Below, one piece after another: positions 1 through 5,810 of a stretch of DNA of 6,233 bases. Source of the DNA: an uncultured Phascolarctobacterium sp. (GTDB taxonomy: Bacteria > Bacillota > Negativicutes > Acidaminococcales > Acidaminococcaceae). The notes beneath the pieces were generated by a model. That model worked only from the letters and a program-made list of their open reading frames with translations, was not told the origin of the DNA and ran no database searches. The stretch lies in NCBI GenBank assembly GCA_905207485.1, contig CAJLLL010000067.1, forward strand, positions 1 through 6,233, written 5' to 3'. A program made the translations under genes and the position numbers. Each line of letters begins with the position of its first letter. Position 1 is the first letter of the stretch.

Positions 1-32
1 CTTTTATGCCTTATTTTTTTCATAAAAAAGAA

Positions 33-72
33 AAATCCTGGAATCTGAGTTTTATATCAGACCCCAAGATTT
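33..72 (-). terminator. Second (distal) intrinsic terminator of the proBA transcript
   Basis: Read on the minus strand this is a stem of about 16 pairs (33-48 with 57-72) closed by an 8-nt loop, followed by a U-rich tail (three U, one C, six U, at 33-24). Three of the pairs (38/67, 42/63, 43/62) are G-U wobbles on the minus-strand RNA but A-C mismatches on the plus strand. The structure is therefore continuous only when transcribed leftward, which fits a terminator for the leftward operon. It lies about 11 nt beyond the first terminator. It could instead be the remains of an older terminator or a 3' end structure for something further left. Confidence 0.6.
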
Positions 73-83
73 GTTAAAGAACC

Positions 84-122
84 AAAAATAGACCGGCTGT
101 ATTATACAACCGGTCTATTTTT
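84..122 (-). terminator. Intrinsic terminator after proA (possibly bidirectional)
   Basis: A perfect 13-bp inverted repeat (84-96 and 110-122) has a GACCGG/CCGGTC core. It continues past one mismatch (97/109) into TGTA/TACA and a 3-nt loop. The outer arms are A5 and T5, so both strands give a GC-rich stem followed by a U run, the form of a bidirectional terminator. It begins only 2 nt past the proA stop codon and closes the obgE-proB-proA unit. It may also stop a convergent gene lying left of the window. Confidence 0.9.
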
Positions 123-124
123 AA

Positions 125-1381
125 TTATCCTCTTATCTGCCCGTTGCCGGTAATAAGATATTTATAGGAAGTCAGTTCAGGCAAGGCCATAGGCCCACGG
201 GCGTGCAGTTTTTGTGTGCTGATGCCAATTTCAGCGCCCATGCCAAATTCAAAACCATCTGTAAAACGGGTACTTGCGTTAACATAAACAGCCGCCGCAT
301 CCACACAATCCTGGAATTTGCGCGCCATATTGTAATCTTCCGTCACAATACATTCAGAATGTTTGGTGCTGTATTTGGCAATATGAGCCAAAGCTTCGTC
401 AATGCCGGAGACGATTTTTACAGAGAGGCGCAAATCGCCGTATTCTGTTGCCCAATCTTCATCAGTTGCCGGCTGCACGCGCTCATCAAACTTTTGCGTT
501 TCCGGACAGCCAAAAATCTGTACGCCTGCTTTAAAATATTCATCAAGCATCAAAGGCAAGAATTTACCGGCAATATCTTTATGCACCAAAAGAGTTTCCA
601 TAGCATTACATACGGACGGGCGCTGTACTTTAGCGTTAAAGGCAATTTTGCGCGCCATATCGCAGTCTGCCGCCGCATCTACATAAGTATGGCAAACTCC
701 GCTGCCGGTTTCTATAACAGGCACAGTTGCATTTTGCACTACGGCTTTAATAAGCCCTGCCCCGCCGCGGGGAATTACAACATCAACAAATTCATTCATT
801 TTTATCAGTGCAGTTACCGCTGTACGGTCAGCCGTATCAATAAATTGTATTGCGCCCTGCGGAATGCCCGCCGCTTCTGCCGCTTCCGTCATTACTCCTG
901 CCACGGCAAGGTTGCTCTGCATTGCTTCGCTGCCGCCTTTTAAAACCACGGCATTGCCGGATTTAAGGCAAAGCCCGATGGCATCTGCCGTTACATTTGG
1001 ACGCGCTTCATAAATAATGCCGATAACTCCGAGCGGAACACGGACTTTGGTAATTTTAAGGCCGTTTGCTAAAGTCTGCCCGCCAATAACATTGCCGACA
1101 GGGTCAGGCAATGCTGCAACCTGCTGCAAACCTTCCGCCATGCCTTTTATGCGTTCCGGCGTCAGGCGCAGCCTGTCCTGCATGGATTCACGCATGCCGT
1201 TTTCTTTAGCTGCCTGCATATCCCTGTTATTAGCTTCTATAATATAATCGGTTTTTGCTATAAGAGCATCAGCCATTGCCAGCAATGCTTTATTTTTTAC
1301 GTCTGCCGATACAATAGCAAGTGCGCCCGCCGCATTATGTGCAGCTTCGGCTTTAGCTTTTACCAGTTCAAAAGTGCTCAT
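125..1381 (-). CDS. proA: Glutamate-5-semialdehyde dehydrogenase (gamma-glutamyl phosphate reductase)
   Basis: Second enzyme of proline synthesis: it reduces L-glutamyl 5-phosphate with NADPH to glutamate 5-semialdehyde, which cyclises to pyrroline-5-carboxylate. It is cytoplasmic and expected to take its unstable substrate from ProB. The 418-residue length is normal for the family. It has the aldehyde-dehydrogenase-like fold, with the ProA signatures EARPNVT (125-131), IPRGG (203-207), PVIETG (221-226) and QRPSVCNA (253-260). Cys258 in the last motif is the expected nucleophile, by analogy with the aldehyde dehydrogenase GQxC motif. The ATG start is set by AGGAGGG at 1388-1394, with 6 nt between the box and the ATG. 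The proB stop is 11 nt upstream, and a terminator follows 2 nt after this gene's TAA. All key motifs are intact. The pyrroline-5-carboxylate reductase gene proC is not in the window. Confidence 0.97.
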   Translation of the reverse strand: MSTFELVKAKAEAAHNAAGALAIVSADVKNKALLAMADALIAKTDYIIEANNRDMQAAKENGMRESMQDRLRLTPERIKGMAEGLQQVAALPDPVGNVIGGQTLANGLKITKVRVPLGVIGIIYEARPNVTADAIGLCLKSGNAVVLKGGSEAMQSNLAVAGVMTEAAEAAGIPQGAIQFIDTADRTAVTALIKMNEFVDVVIPRGGAGLIKAVVQNATVPVIETGSGVCHTYVDAAADCDMARKIAFNAKVQRPSVCNAMETLLVHKDIAGKFLPLMLDEYFKAGVQIFGCPETQKFDERVQPATDEDWATEYGDLRLSVKIVSGIDEALAHIAKYSTKHSECIVTEDYNMARKFQDCVDAAAVYVNASTRFTDGFEFGMGAEIGISTQKLHARGPMALPELTSYKYLITGNGQIRG

Positions 1382-1387
1382 TGTCTG

Positions 1388-1395
1388 CCCTCCTA
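1388..1395 (-). promoter_or_regulatory. proA ribosome binding site overlapping the proB stop codon
   Basis: On the minus strand the sequence reads TAGGAGGG, so the proB stop codon TAG is itself part of the AGGAGG box for proA. A ribosome terminating on proB sits on the proA initiation region. This suggests translational coupling that would keep ProA output tied to ProB. Confidence 0.8.
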
Positions 1396-2526
1396 ATTTA
1401 AAATTACCAAGTCATCACGGTGTATTACTTCATCATAATTTTTATGGCCAAGTATTTTTTCTATCTCATAAGTTTTGCAGCCCTTAATCTGCTGTAATTC
1501 ATCCGAAGAATAGTGGCACAGGCCGCGCGCCAGTTCAAAGCCGTCCTGTGTTACCACGCTTACGGTGTTACCGGCTTCAAAACTGCCTTCCACACTGGTA
1601 ATTCCGGCAGGCAAAATACTGCATCCGCCTGCTTTTTTTACAGCTTTTACGCAGCCGTCATCAACAATAATTTTACCGGCAATGCGTGCGCCAAATGCCA
1701 GCCAGCGTTTACGGAACTGCAAGCGGTTTTCTTTGGAACTGAACAAAGTGCCAATTTCTTCGCCGTTTAAAATGCGTGAAATTACATCTTTTTCACTGCC
1801 GCTGGCAATTACCATATTAATGCCGGAACTTGTCGCGTTTTTGGCTGCCTGCAATTTGGTAAACATGCCGCCGGTGCCGACAGAACTGCCTGCACCGCCT
1901 GCAAGCGCTTCAACTTCCGGCGTAATTTCCTCAACCTTGCTTATTAGTTGCGCATCAGGGTGAGTCTGCGGATTTGCGGTATACAAACCTTCAACGTCCG
2001 AAAGAATGATGACTAAATCAGCATCTGTAATGCCTGCTACCAATGCAGACATATTATCATTATCGCCAATTTTCAATTCATCAAGCGCTACTACGTCATT
2101 TTCATTAACAATGGGGATAACGCCGTTTTTCAAAAGTTCCATGAAAGTGTTGCGGGCATTGGTGTAACGGTGGCGGTCAATAGCCTCCATACGCGTTAAA
2201 AGCACCTGCGCCACAATCTGTCCATATTCGGCAAAAAACTTTTCATAGGTGTGCATTAAAATGCCCTGCCCGATAGCGGCAGCAGCCTGTTTGCCGGGTA
2301 TGGTCCGCGGTTTTTCCGGCAGCCCAAGGCGGTCAACGCCAACAGCTACCGCACCGGACGTTACTAAAATCATTTCACGTCCCTGGTTCTGCAAATCAGC
2401 CATTTCACGCGCCAGGCGGTCAATGCGCGCAAAATCGCGCTTGCCGTTTTGGTGCGTAATTGTGCTTGAGCCTACTTTAACAACAACCCTTTTTGCTTTT
2501 TTTAAATCAGACCGCTGTAATACCAT
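1393..2526 (-). CDS. proB: Glutamate 5-kinase with C-terminal PUA domain
   Basis: First and normally committed step of proline synthesis: ATP-dependent phosphorylation of L-glutamate to glutamyl 5-phosphate. It is the usual point of feedback inhibition by proline. Visible amino-acid-kinase motifs are KVGSS (17-21), SGAV (57-60), NEND (141-144), GDNDNMSA (154-161), SDVEGLYT (186-193) and GTGGM plus Lys224 (217-224). A PUA domain fills about 283-365, as in the long form of the family; the 377-residue total is typical. I chose the ATG at 2526 because the conserved N-terminus (AKRVVVKVGSS) follows directly and GGGGTGA lies 5 nt upstream. A longer reading to 2598 would run through the end of obgE with no family similarity. 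An in-frame GTG three codons upstream is a weaker alternative. The gene starts 13 nt after obgE and feeds into proA. Confidence 0.97.
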   Translation of the reverse strand: MVLQRSDLKKAKRVVVKVGSSTITHQNGKRDFARIDRLAREMADLQNQGREMILVTSGAVAVGVDRLGLPEKPRTIPGKQAAAAIGQGILMHTYEKFFAEYGQIVAQVLLTRMEAIDRHRYTNARNTFMELLKNGVIPIVNENDVVALDELKIGDNDNMSALVAGITDADLVIILSDVEGLYTANPQTHPDAQLISKVEEITPEVEALAGGAGSSVGTGGMFTKLQAAKNATSSGINMVIASGSEKDVISRILNGEEIGTLFSSKENRLQFRKRWLAFGARIAGKIIVDDGCVKAVKKAGGCSILPAGITSVEGSFEAGNTVSVVTQDGFELARGLCHYSSDELQQIKGCKTYEIEKILGHKNYDEVIHRDDLVILN

Positions 2527-2539
2527 ACCCCTCACCCCA

Positions 2540-3811
2540 TTAATATTCTTTAAATTCAAATACCATATCGCGGATGCGCACCGTCTGTCCTTCAACAATC
2601 CCCGCTTCTTTCAGCGCATCGTCAATTTTCAGGCTCTTCCAGATAAGCTGGAAGCGATATAGTGCCTCATCATTATCAAAATTGGTCATGGCAACCAAAC
2701 GCTCAATGTTTTTGCCGCGCACTTCAAAATCGGTATCATTGCCGGGCACTATTTCAAAGCTGTCCGGGTCAATTTCATCCGGCAAAATTCCTTCTTCCTC
2801 ATCTTCTTCCGGCACAAAATCCTGCAGCATTTCGTATGCTTTGTACATCAGTTCCTGCAAACCCTCGCCAGTTGCTGCCGATACTGCCATAATTTCAAAG
2901 CCTTTGGCTTCTACATATTCTTTTACGCGCTCAAAGTTTTCCCTGCCTTCCGGCAAATCCATTTTATTGGCAACAACAAGCTGTTTGCGGCGTGCCAGTT
3001 TTTCACTGTATTCTTTAAGCTCAAAATTAATTTTTTCAAAATCATCAATCGGGTCGCGTCCGTCCGTGCCGGATACATCAAGCACATGCAGCAGAACCTT
3101 GGTGCGTTCTACGTGGCGCAGAAAATCATAGCCGAGCCCAACGCCCTGATGCGCGCCTTCAATCAACCCCGGAATATCCGCAAGTACAAAACTGCGTTCG
3201 GCATCAATACGCACCACGCCCAAAACAGGGGTCAGCGTTGTAAAATGGTATGCCGCAATTTCCGGCCTTGCCGCCGATACCTGCGCAATAATGCTGCTTT
3301 TGCCTACACTTGGGTAACCTACAAGGCCAACATCAGCAAGCAGTTTCAGTTCCAGTTTAACCCAGCGGTTTTCACCCGGTTCACCTTTTTCAGCAAAAGT
3401 CGGCGCACGGTTGGTTGATGTTGCATAGCAGGCATTGCCCTTGCCGCCGCGGCCGCCTTTAGCAACAACATATTCCTGACCGTCTTCAACCAAATCAGCA
3501 AGGCGTACGCCGGTTGCATCATCACGCACCAGCGTGCCCATAGGCACTTTTACAATAACGTCATCTGCCCTGTGGCCGGTGCAATTGCTGTTACCGCCCT
3601 GTCCGCCGCGTTTGGCAACAAATTTGCGTTTGTAGCGGAAGTCAATCAGCGTGTTTAAATTTTTATCGGCACGCAGAATAACACTGCCGCCGCGACCGCC
3701 GTTGCCGCCGTTCGGACCGCCTTTTTCTACAAATTTTTCTCTGCGGAAGCTGCTCATGCCGTCGCCGCCTGCGCCTGCTTCCACGTAAATTCTCGCTCTG
3801 TCAATAAACAT
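2540..3811 (-). CDS. obgE: GTPase ObgE/CgtA, 50S ribosome assembly and stress GTPase
   Basis: Conserved, normally essential P-loop GTPase that binds the large ribosomal subunit and links ribosome assembly to growth state, including (p)ppGpp in studied species. Three domains are visible. The glycine-rich Obg fold is at 1-158, with repeated GG-x-GG stretches around 31-42 and 68-73. The G domain has GYPSVGKS (165-172), switch I TTLTP (191-195), DIPG (212-215), NKMD (282-285) and SAATG (311-315). After an acidic linker (335-341) the C-terminal OCT domain covers about 350-423. The start at 3811 gives the canonical MFIDRARIYVEAGAGGDG opening and has AGGAGA 7 nt upstream; a 14-residue extension to 3853 has neither. 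The total of 423 residues is typical. It is first in the operon with proB and proA, a linkage known from several Firmicutes lineages. The pairing is probably positional, with no shared pathway implied. Confidence 0.97.
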   Translation of the reverse strand: MFIDRARIYVEAGAGGDGMSSFRREKFVEKGGPNGGNGGRGGSVILRADKNLNTLIDFRYKRKFVAKRGGQGGNSNCTGHRADDVIVKVPMGTLVRDDATGVRLADLVEDGQEYVVAKGGRGGKGNACYATSTNRAPTFAEKGEPGENRWVKLELKLLADVGLVGYPSVGKSSIIAQVSAARPEIAAYHFTTLTPVLGVVRIDAERSFVLADIPGLIEGAHQGVGLGYDFLRHVERTKVLLHVLDVSGTDGRDPIDDFEKINFELKEYSEKLARRKQLVVANKMDLPEGRENFERVKEYVEAKGFEIMAVSAATGEGLQELMYKAYEMLQDFVPEEDEEEGILPDEIDPDSFEIVPGNDTDFEVRGKNIERLVAMTNFDNDEALYRFQLIWKSLKIDDALKEAGIVEGQTVRIRDMVFEFKEY

Positions 3812-3865
3812 TATAAAATCTCCTGTATCGTTTTTAAGGCAAACTTCTGCCAATTATATACTAAT

Positions 3866-3895
3866 ATTATACCTCATGCCGCCGCTGTTAGGCAA
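3866..3895 (-). promoter_or_regulatory. Probable sigma-A promoter of the obgE-proB-proA operon
   Basis: On the minus strand a perfect TATAAT (3866-3871) is preceded, after an 18-bp spacer, by TTGCCT (3890-3895), matching 4 of 6 bases of TTGACA. Transcription would begin near 3859, about 48 nt before the obgE start codon. The -35 box sits immediately after the stop codon of the upstream hydrolase gene. A second TATAAT (3853-3858) lies 13 bp downstream but has no credible -35. No riboswitch, T-box or attenuator structure was recognised in the short leader. Confidence 0.6.
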
Positions 3896-3896
3896 A

Positions 3897-4442
3897 TCAT
3901 TCGCCGCGCAGCCATTCTGCCAAAAGCTGAGAAGCAAACATGCCCAACTTTTTATAAGTTGCTACTGTTGGATGAATGCCATCAAAATATGCCGCTTGCA
4001 GTTCTGCATCCGTTTCGCCTATTGCATCTTGCAAATCCAGTAAAAATGCTTTGCCTTCAAATTCCATTATAATGCGCCGCCGCAAAAGTTCTGCCTGCGC
4101 ATTATAATCGTCATCAGCCGCAAATAACGGTAAAACTATTGCCAGCGGCCATTTTTTTACATTGCAGTATTCCAACGCCCGCTTTATATCGTCAATAACA
4201 AATCCCTGCGGACGGCGGTTTAAAATATCGTTAGCACCGCCCCAAAATAAAATTCCTTCCGTGCTTTCCGGCAAATACACATTTTTTAAGCGGTAAACAA
4301 TATCATCGCAGCAATCTCCGCATACGCCGTAATTAAGCATGGTTACGCCGGTTTCCGCCGCTACTTCTGTAATCCACGATTCTTTCGGCCCATACGGGAA
4401 GCCAAAAATTAAAGAATCTCCAAAACAGGCAACTGTGCGCAT
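3897..4442 (-). CDS. SGNH/GDSL-type hydrolase (esterase/lipase family), substrate unknown
   Basis: A small serine hydrolase of the SGNH superfamily. All four blocks are present: FGDSL (7-11; nucleophile Ser10), NYG (37-39; oxyanion Gly39), GGAND (68-72; oxyanion Asn71) and DGIHP (154-158; Asp154 and His157 completing the triad). There is no signal peptide or membrane segment, so it should act in the cytoplasm. It has 181 residues, near the small TesA-like size. The start at 4442 is preferred because AAGGAG lies 6 nt upstream; two in-frame ATGs further up (4457, 4466) would place that box inside the coding region and have no ribosome binding site of their own. A cysteine cluster CGDCC (41-45) follows block II, an unusual detail. 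The gene lies 72 nt after the lysR-type gene with no terminator between them, so it may be cotranscribed. The substrate cannot be inferred; deacetylation or thioester/ester hydrolysis are family possibilities. Confidence 0.88.
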   Translation of the reverse strand: MRTVACFGDSLIFGFPYGPKESWITEVAAETGVTMLNYGVCGDCCDDIVYRLKNVYLPESTEGILFWGGANDILNRRPQGFVIDDIKRALEYCNVKKWPLAIVLPLFAADDDYNAQAELLRRRIIMEFEGKAFLLDLQDAIGETDAELQAAYFDGIHPTVATYKKLGMFASQLLAEWLRGE

Positions 4443-4448
4443 AGTTTT

Positions 4449-4454
4449 CTCCTT
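4449..4454 (-). promoter_or_regulatory. Ribosome binding site that fixes the hydrolase start
   Basis: AAGGAG on the minus strand lies 6 nt before the ATG at 4442. It overlaps the codons that would follow the alternative ATG at 4457, which argues that the two upstream ATGs are not used and that the protein starts directly at MRTVACFGDS. Confidence 0.75.
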
Positions 4455-4514
4455 CATATAATCCATTTGCGTTTCACTGTCTTAAATTTTATCAAACTAC
4501 AGCAATTTTTTCGA

Positions 4515-5429
4515 TTAACGGTCAAAATTTTTATCTGTTGCTGCTTCCGTTTTTCCGTCAAATTCTGCCTGCAATTCATCAATAAAACGAGCCGCTATCG
4601 GCGTAAACATCTGCCGCTTTTTCCAAATTATATACATATCCGTTGCTAATTCCGGATACAGCGGACGAAAAATCAAACCGCTTTCATGGCTGGTATCTAC
4701 CAGATTTTTAAAAGTTAAAAGATACCCTAACCCTTCACGTGCAAAAACAGCAGCGTTGTATGAAAGCCGGAAGGAACCCTCGAGGGTCAGCTCATTAATC
4801 CGTTCGCCACACCACAGCGGCAAATCCTTTTGCCATCCCTGCCCGGAACAAAAGAGCGGCAGGCCTTTTAAATCTTCAAAAGTAATATATCCTTTAGATG
4901 CTAAAGCACAATCCGAAGGCATGACAAGACCCCATACATCGCCCTGCGGCATTTTTATGACATTATATTTAACATAATCCGGTTCTTCTACAATAACTGC
5001 AAAATCAAGCAGACCTTTATCAAGTTTTTCCGTAACCTGTTCCGTATCGCCGCTGGTAATATGGTAATGAAACTGCGGATAACGCTTTTTAAAATTTTTT
5101 ATAACTTTAGCCAGTTGGCTTATTTGATATGATTCCGCACAGCCGAAATAAATGTTACCGCCTACAATATCATCCATTGCCGAAAATTCCGCGGTTATTT
5201 TATCTGCCATGGAAAGTAAATCTTCCGCACGTTTGCGCAGCAGCATGCCTTCTTCCGTCAGTTCAATGGAAAAACTGTGACGTACAAACAACTTTTTACC
5301 AAGTTCTTCTTCTAAACCCTTTAACTGTTTAGATAACGCCGACTGCGAAATATGCATCCGCTCAGCCGCCCTTGACATATTTTCCTCCCTGGCGGTTTCC
5401 AAAAAATATCGTAAAGTCCGTATTTCCAT
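4515..5429 (-). CDS. LysR-family transcriptional regulator
   Basis: A 304-residue LysR-type regulator, normal length for the family. The N-terminal winged helix-turn-helix covers about 1-60, with the conserved SRAAERMHISQSALSKQLK core (19-37) and the LGKKLFVR wing (43-50). A linker helix follows to about 88. The effector-binding domain of periplasmic-binding-protein type 2 fold (about 90-290) starts at GGNIYFGCAES. The ATG at 5429 is supported by GGAGG at 5437-5441, 7 nt upstream. It is divergent from the small protein and alpha/beta hydrolase genes, the classic arrangement in which a LysR protein activates its neighbour and represses itself; a 16-bp palindrome lies in the shared region. The inducer is unknown. 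The GDSL hydrolase gene downstream may share its transcript. The C-terminal tail after about residue 290 is polar and probably disordered. Confidence 0.95.
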   Translation of the reverse strand: MEIRTLRYFLETAREENMSRAAERMHISQSALSKQLKGLEEELGKKLFVRHSFSIELTEEGMLLRKRAEDLLSMADKITAEFSAMDDIVGGNIYFGCAESYQISQLAKVIKNFKKRYPQFHYHITSGDTEQVTEKLDKGLLDFAVIVEEPDYVKYNVIKMPQGDVWGLVMPSDCALASKGYITFEDLKGLPLFCSGQGWQKDLPLWCGERINELTLEGSFRLSYNAAVFAREGLGYLLTFKNLVDTSHESGLIFRPLYPELATDMYIIWKKRQMFTPIAARFIDELQAEFDGKTEAATDKNFDR

Positions 5430-5450
5430 CTTCTAACCTCCATTATTTTA

Positions 5451-5479
5451 ATTATAGCATGATTTTACTTTTTTTCATA
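5451..5479 (-). promoter_or_regulatory. Probable promoter of the lysR-type gene
   Basis: On the minus strand a perfect TATAAT occupies 5451-5456, about 21 nt before the start codon, giving a leader of only about 15 nt that still contains the GGAGG box. The -35 region at the standard distance (5474-5479, TATGAA) is poor and overlaps the palindrome at 5475-5490. A regulator bound there would block this promoter, consistent with LysR autorepression. Confidence 0.55.
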
Positions 5480-5490
5480 TCATGATATGA
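5475..5490. promoter_or_regulatory. 16-bp perfect palindrome, candidate LysR operator
   Basis: TCATATCATGATATGA is identical to its reverse complement. It contains T-N11-A matches (5475/5487 and 5478/5490), the loose consensus of LysR boxes. Its centre lies about 54 bp upstream of the predicted plus-strand start site, near the usual LysR recognition-site position, and it overlaps the -35 region of the lysR-type gene. Flanking copies of ATGATTTT(TT)AC at 5459-5468 and 5487-5498 may be part of a longer binding region. Confidence 0.6.
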
Positions 5491-5500
5491 TTTTTTACCA

Positions 5501-5530
5501 TTAGCGCAAACATTTACCGAAAGCTATAAT
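5501..5530 (+). promoter_or_regulatory. Probable promoter of the small protein / hydrolase unit
   Basis: A perfect TATAAT lies at 5525-5530. The best -35 at 18 bp is TTAGCG (5501-5506), a poor match to TTGACA, as expected for a promoter that needs an activator. Transcription would start near 5537, about 18 nt before the ATG at 5555. Confidence 0.55.
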
Positions 5531-5554
5531 TAAAACAGAAAAGAGGTGTAGATA

Positions 5555-5785
5555 ATGAAGCAGATGAATATGCCGGATTTTGATGTAAGCCTGCGTGAAT
5601 TAGGGCTGAACAGCAAAACCGCAGCAGAAATTATTGCCCTGCTGCAAAGCGGAGACGTTAAAACCGCAGCCGCAATTTTACGTCAATACAAACAACAGCT
5701 TTTAAGCAGCCTGCACGAAGCCGGAAATAAAGTAGACCTGCTTGATTTTCTGCTCTATCAACTTAAAAACTTTAAACATCAGTAA
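5555..5785 (+). CDS. Small helical protein of unknown function (76 aa)
   Basis: I do not recognise a named family. The ATG is preceded by AGAGGTG (5542-5548) with a 6-nt spacing and sits downstream of a TATAAT promoter, so it looks genuinely expressed. The protein has no signal peptide, transmembrane segment or cysteine. Its sequence suggests an N-terminal segment ELGL-(S)KTAAEIIALLQSGD (16-34), shaped like a short helical bundle, then a long amphipathic helix pair with the pattern ILRQYKQQLLSSLHEA...VDLLDFLLYQLK (41-72). The second half resembles the dimerising coiled coil at the end of MerR regulators, but no DNA-binding domain is present; this resemblance is by eye only. It is followed after 25 nt by the alpha/beta hydrolase and lies opposite the lysR-type gene, so a regulatory or adaptor role for that module is possible. 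Confidence 0.8.
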   Translation: MKQMNMPDFDVSLRELGLNSKTAAEIIALLQSGDVKTAAAILRQYKQQLLSSLHEAGNKVDLLDFLLYQLKNFKHQ

Positions 5786-5810
5786 TTTTAAAAGAAAGGA
5801 TGAACTTACC

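Noticed and set aside
1..30. Possible further hairpin CTTTTATG / CATAAAAAAG at the window's left edge
   Set aside because: AT-only, imperfect arms around a T run; too weak and truncated by the edge to call.
203..943. Long plus-strand open frame (246 codons) opposite proA
   Set aside because: It lies wholly antisense to a well-conserved proA, has low-complexity Cys/His/Phe-rich composition and no family character; a shadow frame.
2527..2598. N-terminal extension of proB (24 extra residues) overlapping obgE
   Set aside because: The extra residues are the out-of-frame complement of the obgE 3' end, match nothing in the kinase family, and a good ribosome binding site precedes the ATG at 2526.
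2574..3131. Plus-strand open frame (185 codons) opposite obgE
   Set aside because: Ser-rich antisense product of the conserved GTPase gene; no ribosome binding site or family similarity.
3812..3853. 14-residue N-terminal extension of ObgE
   Set aside because: The family begins at MFIDRARIYV, and AGGAGA sits directly upstream of that ATG inside the would-be extension. The predicted transcription start also leaves little room.
3829..3896. Repeated TTTGCCT and a short GGCA/TGCC pairing upstream of obgE, considered as a regulatory structure
   Set aside because: Four-base pairing and a 7-bp repeat in an AT-rich leader are within chance; no known riboswitch or T-box core is present.
4443..4514. 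Search for a separate promoter or terminator between the lysR-type gene and the GDSL gene
   Set aside because: Only weak partial matches (TTAAGA with a GATTAT/TTATAT stretch) and no GC stem; not enough to annotate either.
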